Positions 35,731-48,958 of a stretch of DNA of 64,000 nt are shown here, in pieces. The notes beneath the pieces are model-generated. The model had not been told where the DNA came from and did not search any database. It saw nothing but the letters and a program-made list of their open reading frames with translations. Where the stretch lies: positions 62,001 through 126,000 of the forward strand of contig NW_027555012.1 of NCBI RefSeq assembly GCF_964656455.1. Direction: 5' to 3'. The stretch is from Halichoerus grypus (Eukaryota > Chordata > Mammalia > Carnivora > Phocidae). Position 1 is the first letter of the stretch. Every line of letters begins with the position of its first letter. A program made the position numbers and the translations under genes.

Positions 35731-38700
35731 TGCGTCCACCCTCCGGCATGGCTACTTTAGCCGAAGCAGGAAATCTCTACAGAGTTGTTCCTTTGAGTTA
35801 GGTGGTTGGCTTTAGCCCTGCAGGCACACCCGGGGCAAGGGTACTAGCCTCATAAACAAGAGGTGAGTTGAGAACTGCCTTCCGCTCCGGCCTGTTTCTC
35901 ACTCCATTTCACGTATGGGACCCTTTCCCCGGGCTCTCAGACAGACACGAGCACTGTCAAATTCCTCTGGCTTCAGGAACGGCAATGTTAACTCAAGCGC
36001 AGTAACTCTATAGCATTGATTCTTGGTGTTAGTAGCCTGGGAACTAGGCTTCCAGGCACACAGGGTACAGCAGTGCTAATCTCCTCAAACAAGAGGGGAG
36101 TCGACAGCAGCCTTCCTTCCAGGCCTGCTTCTCACTCCGAGTTACGTTTAGGTTCCATTTCTCATGCTTTCACAAAAACACACAACAGATGAAGTGCACG
36201 CTCAGGAAGGGCGATCTTTGCTGAGGCACGGGTCCTCCGCACTTTTGTTCCTTTCCGTTGGGTGGATGGCACTTAGGACTACACGCACACACGGGAGAGC
36301 CGATCTAGTTTCCCGAAACAAGAGTTGAGTCGATAGCTGCCTCCTGCCCATGCTTATTTCTGCCTCGGAATTCTGCTGGGACTCATTCCCCAGGTTTGCA
36401 CTCAAGCAGAGTTGAAAATCCTGCCACCCTGTGGAGAGGCGAATGAGCTGAAGCTGGGATTCTTGACCGGCTTCTTTCTGCCAAAACAGTGTGGAGCACT
36501 TAGCATTCCTATGCACACATGGAGCAGTAGCGTTAGCTTCAGGTAACAAGAGCTGAGTCGAGAGGTGCCTTGTGGCCCGGACTTCTTCTCCCTCGGTCTC
36601 ACGTAAGGAACCCGTTCCCCAGGCTCTCACCCACGGTAGCCTGGAAAGTGCTTCCTCCCTCAGAGACGTGGATGGTAGCTAAAGCACGATTTCTCTACCG
36701 TGTTGTTTCTTCGAGTTAGAACGCTAGCTATTAGACTGCCATGCAAATGTGGGGCTGCCGTGCTAGCTTGGTCAAACACATGGGGAGTCGTGTTCTGCCT
36801 TTCGCAGGGGCCTGAGTCTCACTCGCAAAAAGCTTTGGACTCCCTTGCAGTGCTCTCACGCACGCACACCACAAAATGCTGCCACCCTCAGGAGCAGCTG
36901 TTTTACCTGCAGCACAGGCTCTCAACCGAGTTTTTCCTTCGAGTTAGGTGGCTGTGTTTAAGGCGGCACACACACCCTCTCGAATGGTACTAGCCCCATA
37001 ACCAGGATGTGAGTTAAGAGCTGCCTTCTGTACCGGCCTGTCTCTCCCCGATATTACGATATTGAAACCGTCCCCAGGCTCTCAGCCACAGTACACCCTA
37101 AACTGCTCCGCCCACAGAGAGGTCGACGGTAGCTAAAGCACGGTTTCTCTACAGTGTTGTTTCTTCGAGTTAGAACGCTAGCTATTAGACTGCCATGCAA
37201 ATGTGGGGCTGCCGTGCTAGCTTGGTCAAACACATGGGGAGTCGTGTTCTGCCTTTTGCTGGGGCCTGAGTCTCACTCGCAAAAAGCTTTGGACTCCCTT
37301 GCACTACTCTCACGCACGCACACAACAAAATGCTGCCACCCTCAGGAGCACCTGTTTTACCTGAAGCACAGGCTCTCAATCAAGTTTTCCTTCGAGTTAG
37401 GTGGCTGTGTTGAAGCCTGCACACACACCCTGGCGAACGGTAGCAGCCCCATAACCATGATGTGTGTTGAGAGCTGCCTTCTGTACCGGCCTGCCTCTCC
37501 CCGATATTATGATATTGAAACTGTGCCCAGGCTCTCAGCCACAGTACACCCTAAACTGCTTCGCCCACAGAGAGGTCGACGGTAGCTAAAGCACGGTTTC
37601 TCTGCTGTGTAGTTTCTTCGAGTTAGAACTCTAGCTATTAGACTTCCATGCAAAAGTGGGGCTGCCGTGCTAGCGTGATGAAACACATGGGGAGTCGTGT
37701 TCTGCCTTTCGCTGGGGCCTGAGTCTCGCTCGCAAAAAGCTTTGGACTTCCTTGCAGTGCTCTCACGCACGCACACCACAAAATGCTGCCACCCTCAGGA
37801 GCAGCTGTTTGACCTGACGCACAAGCTCTGAACCGAGATTCTCCTTCGAGTTAGGTGGCTGTGTTTACCCTGGGCAACGGTACTAGCCCCATAACCATGA
37901 TGTGGGTTGAGAGCTGCCTTCTGTACCGGCCTGTCTCTCCCCCGATATTACGATATTGAAACCGTCCCCAGGCTCTCAGCCACAGTACACCCTAAACTGC
38001 TTCGCCCACAGAGAGGTCGACGGTAGCTAAAGCACGGTTTGTCTACAGTGTTGTTTGTTCGAGTTAGAAAGCTAGCTATTAGACTTCCATTCAAAAGTGG
38101 GGCCGCAGTAGTAGTTTCATGGAGCAAGTGGGGAGTCGTGTTCTGGCTTCTTCCGGGGCCTGGGTCTCACAAGGAAAATGGTTTTGGACTCACTTGCTGT
38201 GCACTCACGCATGCACACCACACAATGCGTCCACCCTGAGGCATGGCTCTTTTAGCCGAAGCAGGAATTCCCTACAGAGTTGTTCCTTTGAGTTAGGTGG
38301 TTGGCTTATGGCCTGCAGGCACACCCGGGGCAAGGGGACTAGCCTCATAAACAAGAGGTGAGTTGAGAGCTGCCTTCCGCACCGGCCTGTTTCTCACTCC
38401 ATTTCACGTATGGGACCCTTTCCCCGGTCTCTCATACACGAGCACTATACAACTCCTGCGGCTTCAGGAACGGCAATGGTAGCTAAAGCGCAGTAAGGCT
38501 ACAGCATTGATTCTTGGTGTTAGTAGCCTGGTAGGCGAATGAGCTGCAGCTGGGATTCTTTACAGGCTTGTTTCTTCCCAGTCAGGGTCGAGCACATAGC
38601 ATTCCAAGCACACATGGAGCAGTAGTCTTAGCTTCAGGTAGCAAGAGCTGAGTCCAGAGGTGCCTTGTGCCCGGACCTATTTCTCCCTTGGTTTCACGTA

Positions 38701-40140
38701 TGGAACCCGTTCCCCAGGCTCTCAGCCACGGTACTCCGTGTAATGCTTCCTCCGTCTAGAGGTCGACGGTAGCTAAAGCACGGTTTCTCTACAGTGTTGT
38801 TTCTTCGAGTGAGAACACTAGCTGTTAGACTTCCATGCAAAAGTGGGGCTGCCGTGCTAGCGTGATGAAATACATGGGGAGTCGTGTTCTGCCTTCTGCT
38901 GGGGCCTGAGGCTCATTCACAAAAAGCTTTGGACTCCCTTGCAGTGCTCTCATGCACGCACACAACAAAATGCTTCCACCCTCAGGAGCGGCTCTTTTAG
39001 CTGAAGCATGGATTCTCCAGCGAGTTTTTCCTTCGAGTTAGGCAGTTTTCATGAAGCCTGCACACACACCCGGGGCAACGGTACTAGCCCCATAACCATG
39101 GTTTGAGTTGAGAGCTGCCTTCTCTCCGGCCTGTCTCTCCCTCGATTTCACGAAACGGAACCCGTCCCCAGGCTCTCACCCACCGTACACCCTAAACTGC
39201 TTCCTCCCACATAGAGGTCGTCGGTAGCTAAAGCACGGTTTCTCTTCAGTGTTGTTTCTCCGAGTTAGAACGCTTGCTATGAATGTCCACAATAGCCAAA
39301 CTGTGGAAAGAGCCATGTCCACCAACAGATGAATGGATAAAGAAGAGGGGGTATATATATATATACAATGGAATATTATGCAGCCATCAAAAGGAATGAG
39401 ATCTTGCCATCTGCAACGACGTGGATGGAACTGGAGGGTATCATGCTGAGCGAAATAAGTCAAACCGAGAAAGACATGTATCATATGACCTCACTGATAT
39501 GAGGAATTCTTAATCTCAGGAAACAAACTGAGGGTTGCTAGAGTGGGGGGTGGGGTGGGAGGGATGGGGTGACTGGGTGATGGACACTGTGGAGGGTATG
39601 TGTTCTGGTAAGCGCTGTGAATTGTGCAAGACTGTTGAATCTCAGATCTGTACCTCTGAAACAAATAATGCAATATATGTTAAGAAAGAAAAAAAGAAGA
39701 AGAAGAATGCAGCAGGAGGGGAAGAATGAAGGGGGGAAAATCGGAGGGGGAGAAGAACCATGAGAGATGATGGACTCTGAAAAACAAACTGAGGGTTCTA
39801 GAGGGGAGGGGGCTGGGAGGATGGCTTAGCCTGGTGATGGGTATTGAGCAGGGCACGTTCTGCATGGAGCACTGGGTGTTATGCACAAACAATGAACCAT
39901 GGAACACTATATCTAAAACTAATGATGTAATGTATGGGGATTAACATAACAATAAAAACATTAAATAATAATTAAAAAAAAGAACGCTTGCTATTAGACT
40001 TCCATGCAAAAGTGGGGCCGCAGTGCTAGCCTCAGGAAACAAGTGGGGAGTCATGTTCTGCCTTCTGCCGGGGCCTGAGTCCCACACGGAAAATGGGTCT
40101 GGACTCACTTGCAGTGCGCTCACGCATGCACACAGCAAAA
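35731..40140 (+). repeat. HOR unit 9 (4,410 bp)
   Basis: Full copy. It has a private T at 37630 (unit position 1900, at a CpG), C at 37777 (position 2047) and A at 38192 (position 2462, shared with units 5 and 10). Confidence 0.97.
39281..39980 (+). mobile_element. LINE-1 3' fragment, unit 9 copy
   Basis: Co-amplified copy with seven TA repeats and no private change noticed. Confidence 0.93.
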
Positions 40141-43100
40141 TGCGTCCACCCTCCGGCATGGCTACTTTAGCCGAAGCAGGAAATCTCTACAGAGTTGTTC
40201 CTTTGAGTTAGGTGGTTGGCTTTAGCCCTGCAGGCACACCCGGGGCAAGGGTACTAGCCTCATAAACAAGAGGTGAGTTGAGAACTGCCTTCCGCTCAGG
40301 CCTGTTTCTCACTCCATTTCACGTATGGGACCCTTTCCCCGGGCTCTCAGACAGACACGAGCACTGTCAAATTCCTCTGGCTTCAGGAACGGCAATGTTA
40401 ACTCAAGCGCAGTAACTCTATAGCATTGATTCTTGGTGTTAGTAGCCTGGGAACTAGGCTTCCAGGCACACAGGGTACAGCAGTGCTAATCTCCTCAAAC
40501 AAGAGGGGAGTCGACAGCAGCCTTCCTTCCAGGCCTGCTTCTCACTCCGAGTTACGTTTAGGTTCCATTTCTCATGCTTTCACAAAAACACACAACAGAT
40601 GAAGTGCACGCTCAGGAAGGGCGATCTTTGCTGAGGCACGGGTCCTCCGCACTTTTGTTCCTTTCCGTTGGGTGGATGGCACTTAGGACTACACGCACAC
40701 ACGGGAGAGCCGATCTAGTTTCCCGAAACAAGAGTTGAGTCGATAGCTGCCTCCTGCCCATGCTTATTTCTGCCTCGGAATTCTGCTGGGACTCATTCCC
40801 CAGGTTTGCACTCAAGCAGAGTTGAAAATCCTGCCACCCTGTGGAGAGGCGAATGAGCTGAAGCTGGGATTCTTGACCGGCTTCTTTCTGCCAAAACAGT
40901 GTGGAGCACTTAGCATTCCTATGCACACATGGAGCAGTAGCGTTAGCTTCAGGTAACAAGAGCTGAGTCGAGAGGTGCCTTGTGGCCCGGACTTCTTCTC
41001 CCTCGGTCTCACGTAAGGAACCCGTTCCCCAGGCTCTCACCCACGGTAGCCTGGAAAGTGCTTCCTCCCTCAGAGACGTGGATGGTAGCTAAAGCACGAT
41101 TTCTCTACCGTGTTGTTTCTTCGAGTTAGAACGCTAGCTATTAGACTGCCATGCAAATGTGGGGCTGCCGTGCTAGCTTGGTCAAACACATGGGGAGTCG
41201 TGTTCTGCCTTTCGCAGGGGCCTGAGTCTCACTCGCAAAAAGCTTTGGACTCCCTTGCAGTGCTCTCACGCACGCACACCACAAAATGCTGCCACCCTCA
41301 GGAGCAGCTGTTTTACCTGCAGCACAGGCTCTCAACCGAGTTTTTCCTTCGAGTTAGGTGGCTGTGTTTAAGGCGGCACACACACCCTCTCGAATGGTAC
41401 TAGCCCCATAACCAGGATGTGAGTTAAGAGCTGCCTTCTGTACCGGCCTGTCTCTCCCCGATATTACGATATTGAAACCGTCCCCAGGCTCTCAGCCACA
41501 GTACACCCTAAACTGCTCCGCCCACAGAGAGGTCGACGGTAGCTAAAGCACGGTTTCTCTACAGTGTTGTTTCTTCGAGTTAGAACGCTAGCTATTAGAC
41601 TGCCATGCAAATGTGGGGCTGCCGTGCTAGCTTGGTCAAACACATGGGGAGTCGTGTTCTGCCTTTTGCTGGGGCCTGAGTCTCACTCGCAAAAAGCTTT
41701 GGACTCCCTTGCACTACTCTCACGCACGCACACAACAAAATGCTGCCACCCTCAGGAGCACCTGTTTTACCTGAAGCACAGGCTCTCAATCAAGTTTTCC
41801 TTCGAGTTAGGTGGCTGTGTTGAAGCCTGCACACACACCCTGGCGAACGGTAGCAGCCCCATAACCATGATGTGTGTTGAGAGCTGCCTTCTGTACCGGC
41901 CTGCCTCTCCCCGATATTATGATATTGAAACTGTGCCCAGGCTCTCAGCCACAGTACACCCTAAACTGCTTCGCCCACAGAGAGGTCGACGGTAGCTAAA
42001 GCACGGTTTCTCTGCTGTGTAGTTTCTTCGAGTTAGAACGCTAGCTATTAGACTTCCATGCAAAAGTGGGGCTGCCGTGCTAGCGTGATGAAACACATGG
42101 GGAGTCGTGTTCTGCCTTTCGCTGGGGCCTGAGTCTCGCTCGCAAAAAGCTTTGGACTTCCTTGCAGTGCTCTCACGCACGCACACCACAAAATGCTGCC
42201 ACCCTCAGGAGCAGCTGTTTGACCTGACGCACAAGCTCTGAACCGAGATTCTCCTTCGAGTTAGGTGGCTGTGTTTACCCTGGGCAACGGTACTAGCCCC
42301 ATAACCATGATGTGGGTTGAGAGCTGCCTTCTGTACCGGCCTGTCTCTCCCCCGATATTACGATATTGAAACCGTCCCCAGGCTCTCAGCCACAGTACAC
42401 CCTAAACTGCTTCGCCCACAGAGAGGTCGACGGTAGCTAAAGCACGGTTTGTCTACAGTGTTGTTTGTTCGAGTTAGAAAGCTAGCTATTAGACTTCCAT
42501 TCAAAAGTGGGGCCGCAGTAGTAGTTTCATGGAGCAAGTGGGGAGTCGTGTTCTGGCTTCTTCCGGGGCCTGGGTCTCACAAGGAAAATGGTTTTGGACT
42601 CACTTGCTGTGCACTCACGCATGCACACCACACAATGCGTCCACCCTGAGGCATGGCTCTTTTAGCCGAAGCAGGAATTCCCTACAGAGTTGTTCCTTTG
42701 AGTTAGGTGGTTGGCTTATGGCCTGCAGGCACACCCGGGGCAAGGGGACTAGCCTCATAAACAAGAGGTGAGTTGAGAGCTGCCTTCCGCACCGGCCTGT
42801 TTCTCACTCCATTTCACGTATGGGACCCTTTCCCCGGTCTCTCATACACGAGCACTATACAACTCCTGCGGCTTCAGGAACGGCAATGGTAGCTAAAGCG
42901 CAGTAAGGCTACAGCATTGATTCTTGGTGTTAGTAGCCTGGTAGGCGAATGAGCTGCAGCTGGGATTCTTTACAGGCTTGTTTCTTCCCAGTCAGGGTCG
43001 AGCACATAGCATTCCAAGCACACATGGAGCAGTAGTCTTAGCTTCAGGTAGCAAGAGCTGAGTCCAGAGGTGCCTTGTGCCCGGACCTATTTCTCCCTTG

Positions 43101-44550
43101 GTTTCACGTATGGAACCCGTTCCCCAGGCTCTCAGCCACGGTACTCCGTGTAATGCTTCCTCCGTCTAGAGGTCGACGGTAGCTAAAGCACGGTTTCTCT
43201 ACAGTGTTGTTTCTTCGAGTGAGAACACTAGCTGTTAGACTTCCATGCAAAAGTGGGGCTGCCGTGCTAGCGTGATGAAATACATGGGGAGTCGTGTTCT
43301 GCCTTCTGCTGGGGCCTGAGGCTCATTCACAAAAAGCTTTGGACTCCCTTGCAGTGCTCTCATGCACGCACACAACAAAATGCTTCCACCCTCAGGAGCG
43401 GCTCTTTTAGCTGAAGCATGGATTCTCCAGCGAGTTTTTCCTTCGAGTTAGGCAGTTTTCATGAAGCCTGCACACACACCCGGGGCAACGGTACTAGCCC
43501 CATAACCATGGTTTGAGTTGAGAGCTGCCTTCTCTCCGGCCTGTCTCTCCCTCGATTTCACGAAACGGAACCCGTCCCCAGGCTCTCACCCACCGTACAC
43601 CCTAAACTGCTTCCTCCCACATAGAGGTCGTCGGTAGCTAAAGCACGGTTTCTCTTCAGTGTTGTTTCTCCGAGTTAGAACGCTTGCTATGAATGTCCAC
43701 AATAGCCAAACTGTGGAAAGAGCCATGTCCACCAACAGATGAATGGATAAAGAAGAGGGGGTATATATATATATACAATGGAATATTATGCAGCCATCAA
43801 AAGGAATGAGATCTTGCCATCTGCAACGACGTGGATGGAACTGGAGGGTATCATGCTGAGCGAAATAAGTCAAACCGAGAAAGACATGTATCATATGACC
43901 TCACTGATATGAGGAATTCTTAATCTCAGGAAACAAACTGAGGGTTGCTAGAGTGGGGGGTGGGGTGGGAGGGATGGGGTGACTGGGTGATGGACACTGT
44001 GGAGGGTATGTGTTCTGGTAAGCGCTGTGAATTGTGCAAGACTGTTGAATCTCAGATCTGTACCTCTGAAACAAATAATGCAATATATGTTAAGAAAGAA
44101 AAAAAGAAGAAGAAGAATGCAGCAGGAGGGGAAGAATGAAGGGGGGAAAATCGGAGGGGGAGAAGAACCATGAGAGATGATGGACTCTGAAAAACAAACT
44201 GAGGGTTCTAGAGGGGAGGGGGCTGGGAGGATGGCTTAGCCTGGTGATGGGTATTGAGCAGGGCACGTTCTGCATGGAGCACTGGGTGTTATGCACAAAC
44301 AATGAACCATGGAACACTATATCTAAAACTAATGATGTAATGTATGGGGATTAACATAACAATAAAAACATTAAATAATAATTAAAAAAAAGAACGCTTG
44401 CTATTAGACTTCCATGCAAAAGTGGGGCCGCAGTGCTAGCCTCAGGAAACAAGTGGGGAGTCATGTTCTGCCTTCTGCCGGGGCCTGAGTCCCACACGGA
44501 AAATGGGTCTGGACTCACTTGCAGTGCGCTCACGCATGCACACAGCAAAA
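40141..44550 (+). repeat. HOR unit 10 (4,410 bp)
   Basis: Full copy. It has A at 40298 (unit position 158, shared only with unit 1), C at 42187 (position 2047) and A at 42602 (position 2462, shared with neighbour unit 9 but not with unit 1). Confidence 0.97.
43691..44390 (+). mobile_element. LINE-1 3' fragment, unit 10 copy
   Basis: Co-amplified copy with seven TA repeats and no private change noticed. Confidence 0.93.
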
Positions 44551-47500
44551 TGCGTCCACCCTCCGGCATGGCTACTTTAGCCGAAGCAGGAAATCTCTAC
44601 AGAGTTGTTCCTTTGAGTTAGGTGGTTGGCTTTAGCCCTGCAGGCACACCCGGGGCAAGGGTACTAGCCTCATAAACAAGAGGTGAGTTGAGAACTGCCT
44701 TCCGCTCCGGCCTGTTTCTCACTCCATTTCACGTATGGGACCCTTTCCCCGGGCTCTCAGACAGACACGAGCACTGTCAAATTCCTCTGGCTTCAGGAAC
44801 GGCAATGTTAACTCAAGCGCAGTAACTCTATAGCATTGATTCTTGGTGTTAGTAGCCTGGGAACTAGGCTTCCAGGCACACAGGGTACAGCAGTGCTAAT
44901 CTCCTCAAACAAGAGGGGAGTCGACAGCAGCCTTCCTTCCAGGCCTGCTTCTCACTCCGAGTTACGTTTAGGTTCCATTTCTCATGCTTTCACAAAAACA
45001 CACAACAGATGAAGTGCACGCTCAGGAAGGGCGATCTTTGCTGAGGCACGGGTCCTCCGCACTTTTGTTCCTTTCCGTTGGGTGGATGGCACTTAGGACT
45101 ACACGCACACACGGGAGAGCCGATCTAGTTTCCCGAAACAAGAGTTGAGTCGATAGCTGCCTCCTGCCCATGCTTATTTCTGCCTCGGAATTCTGCTGGG
45201 ACTCATTCCCCAGGTTTGCACTCAAGCAGAGTTGAAAATCCTGCCACCCTGTGGAGAGGCGAATGAGCTGAAGCTGGGATTCTTGACCGGCTTCTTTCTG
45301 CCAAAACAGTGTGGAGCACTTAGCATTCCTATGCACACATGGAGCAGTAGTGTTAGCTTCAGGTAACAAGAGCTGAGTCGAGAGGTGCCTTGTGGCCCGG
45401 ACTTCTTCTCCCTCGGTCTCACGTAAGGAACCCGTTCCCCAGGCTCTCACCCACGGTAGCCTGGAAAGTGCTTCCTCCCTCAGAGACGTGGATGGTAGCT
45501 AAAGCACGATTTCTCTACCGTGTTGTTTCTTCGAGTTAGAACGCTAGCTATTAGACTGCCATGCAAATGTGGGGCTGCCGTGCTAGCTTGGTCAAACACA
45601 TGGGGAGTCGTGTTCTGCCTTTCGCAGGGGCCTGAGTCTCACTCGCAAAAAGCTTTGGACTCCCTTGCAGTGCTCTCACGCACGCACACCACAAAATGCT
45701 GCCACCCTCAGGAGCAGCTGTTTTACCTGCAGCACAGGCTCTCAACCGAGTTTTTCCTTCGAGTTAGGTGGCTGTGTTTAAGGCGGCACACACACCCTCT
45801 CGAATGGTACTAGCCCCATAACCAGGATGTGAGTTAAGAGCTGCCTTCTGTACCGGCCTGTCTCTCCCCGATATTACGATATTGAAACCGTCCCCAGGCT
45901 CTCAGCCACAGTACACCCTAAACTGCTCCGCCCACAGAGAGGTCGACGGTAGCTAAAGCACGGTTTCTCTACAGTGTTGTTTCTTCGAGTTAGAACGCTA
46001 GCTATTAGACTGCCATGCAAATGTGGGGCTGCCGTGCTAGCTTGGTCAAACACATGGGGAGTCGTGTTCTGCCTTTTGCTGGGGCCTGAGTCTCACTCGC
46101 AAAAAGCTTTGGACTCCCTTGCACTACTCTCACGCACGCACACAACAAAATGCTGCCACCCTCAGGAGCACCTGTTTTACCTGAAGCACAGGCTCTCAAT
46201 CAAGTTTTCCTTCGAGTTAGGTGGCTGTGTTGAAGCCTGCACACACACCCTGGCGAACGGTAGCAGCCCCATAACCATGATGTGTGTTGAGAGCTGCCTT
46301 CTGTACCGGCCTGCCTCTCCCCGATATTATGATATTGAAACTGTGCCCAGGCTCTCAGCCACAGTACACCCTAAACTGCTTCGCCCACAGAGAGGTCGAC
46401 GGTAGCTAAAGCACGGTTTCTCTGCTGTGTAGTTTCTTCGAGTTAGAACGCTAGCTATTAGACTTCCATGCAAAAGTGGGGCTGCCGTGCTAGCGTGATG
46501 AAACACATGGGGAGTCGTGTTCTGCCTTTCGCTGGGGCCTGAGTCTCGCTCGCAAAAAGCTTTGGACTTCCTTGCAGTGCTCTCACGCACGCACACCACA
46601 AAATGCTGCCACCCTCAGGAGCAGCTGTTTGACCTGACGCACAAGCTCTGAACCGAGATTCTCCTTCGAGTTAGGTGGCTGTGTTTACCCTGGGCAACGG
46701 TACTAGCCCCATAACCATGATGTGGGTTGAGAGCTGCCTTCTGTACCGGCCTGTCTCTCCCCCGATATTACGATATTGAAACCGTCCCCAGGCTCTCAGC
46801 CACAGTACACCCTAAACTGCTTCGCCCACAGAGAGGTCGACGGTAGCTAAAGCACGGTTTGTCTACAGTGTTGTTTGTTCGAGTTAGAAAGCTAGCTATT
46901 AGACTTCCATTCAAAAGTGGGGCCGCAGTAGTAGTTTCATGGAGCAAGTGGGGAGTCGTGTTCTGGCTTCTTCCGGGGCCTGGGTCTCACAAGGAAAATG
47001 GTTTTGGACTCCCTTGCTGTGCACTCACGCATGCACACCACACAATGCGTCCACCCTGAGGCATGGCTCTTTTAGCCGAAGCAGGAATTCCCTACAGAGT
47101 TGTTCCTTTGAGTTAGGTGGTTGGCTTATGGCCTGCAGGCACACCCGGGGCAAGGGGACTAGCCTCATAAACAAGAGGTGAGTTGAGAGCTGCCTTCCGC
47201 ACCGGCCTGTTTCTCACTCCATTTCACGTATGGGACCCTTTCCCCGGTCTCTCATACACGAGCACTATACAACTCCTGCGGCTTCAGGAACGGCAATGGT
47301 AGCTAAAGCGCAGTAAGGCTACAGCATTGATTCTTGGTGTTAGTAGCCTGGTAGGCGAATGAGCTGCAGCTGGGATTCTTTACAGGCTTGTTTCTTCCCA
47401 GTCAGGGTCGAGCACATAGCATTCCAAGCACACATGGAGCAGTAGTCTTAGCTTCAGGTAGCAAGAGCTGAGTCCAGAGGTGCCTTGTGCCCGGACCTAT

Positions 47501-48958
47501 TTCTCCCTTGGTTTCACGTATGGAACCCGTTCCCCAGGCTCTCAGCCACGGTACTCCGTGTAATGCTTCCTCCGTCTAGAGGTCGACGGTAGCTAAAGCA
47601 CGGTTTCTCTACAGTGTTGTTTCTTCGAGTGAGAACACTAGCTGTTAGACTTCCATGCAAAAGTGGGGCTGCCGTGCTAGCGTGATGAAATACATGGGGA
47701 GTCGTGTTCTGCCTTCTGCTGGGGCCTGAGGCTCATTCACAAAAAGCTTTGGACTCCCTTGCAGTGCTCTCATGCACGCACACAACAAAATGCTTCCACC
47801 CTCAGGAGCGGCTCTTTTAGCTGAAGCATGGATTCTCCAGCGAGTTTTTCCTTCGAGTTAGGCAGTTTTCATGAAGCCTGCACACACACCCGGGGCAACG
47901 GTACTAGCCCCATAACCATGGTTTGAGTTGAGAGCTGCCTTCTCTCCGGCCTGTCTCTCCCTCGATTTCACGAAACAGAACCCGTCCCCAGGCTCTCACC
48001 CACCGTACACCCTAAACTGCTTCCTCCCACATAGAGGTCGTCGGTAGCTAAAGCACGGTTTCTCTTCAGTGTTGTTTCTCCGAGTTAGAACGCTTGCTAT
48101 GAATGTCCACAATAGCCAAACTGTGGAAAGAGCCATGTCCACCAACAGATGAATGGATAAAGAAGAGGGGGTATATATATATACAATGGAATATTATGCA
48201 GCCATCAAAAGGAATGAGATCTTGCCATCTGCAACGACGTGGATGGAACTGGAGGGTATCATGCTGAGCGAAATAAGTCAAACCGAGAAAGACATGTATC
48301 ATATGACCTCACTGATATGAGGAATTCTTAATCTCAGGAAACAAACTGAGGGTTGCTAGAGTGGGGGGTGGGGTGGGAGGGATGGGGTGACTGGGTGATG
48401 GACACTGTGGAGGGTATGTGTTCTGGTAAGCGCTGTGAATTGTGCAAGACTGTTGAATCTCAGATCTGTACCTCTGAAACAAATAATGCAATATATGTTA
48501 AGAAAGAAAAAAAGAAGAAGAAGAATGCAGCAGGAGGGGAAGAATGAAGGGGGGAAAATCGGAGGGGGAGAAGAACCATGAGAGATGATGGACTCTGAAA
48601 AACAAACTGAGGGTTCTAGAGGGGAGGGGGCTGGGAGGATGGCTTAGCCTGGTGATGGGTATTGAGCAGGGCACGTTCTGCATGGAGCACTGGGTGTTAT
48701 GCACAAACAATGAACCATGGAACACTATATCTAAAACTAATGATGTAATGTATGGGGATTAACATAACAATAAAAACATTAAATAATAATTAAAAAAAAG
48801 AACGCTTGCTATTAGACTTCCATGCAAAAGTGGGGCCGCAGTGCTAGCCTCAGGAAACAAGTGGGGAGTCATGTTCTGCCTTCTGCCGGGGCCTGAGTCC
48901 CACACGGAAAATGGGTCTGGACTCACTTGCAGTGCGCTCACGCATGCACACAGCAAAA
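44551..48958 (+). repeat. HOR unit 11 (4,408 bp)
   Basis: Full copy with six TA repeats (48172-48183). It has T at 45351 (position 801, shared with units 2 and 8), C at 46597 (position 2047) and a private A at 47977 (position 3427, a CpG to CpA change). Confidence 0.97.
48101..48798 (+). mobile_element. LINE-1 3' fragment, unit 11 copy (698 bp)
   Basis: Co-amplified copy with six TA repeats (48172-48183). Confidence 0.93.
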
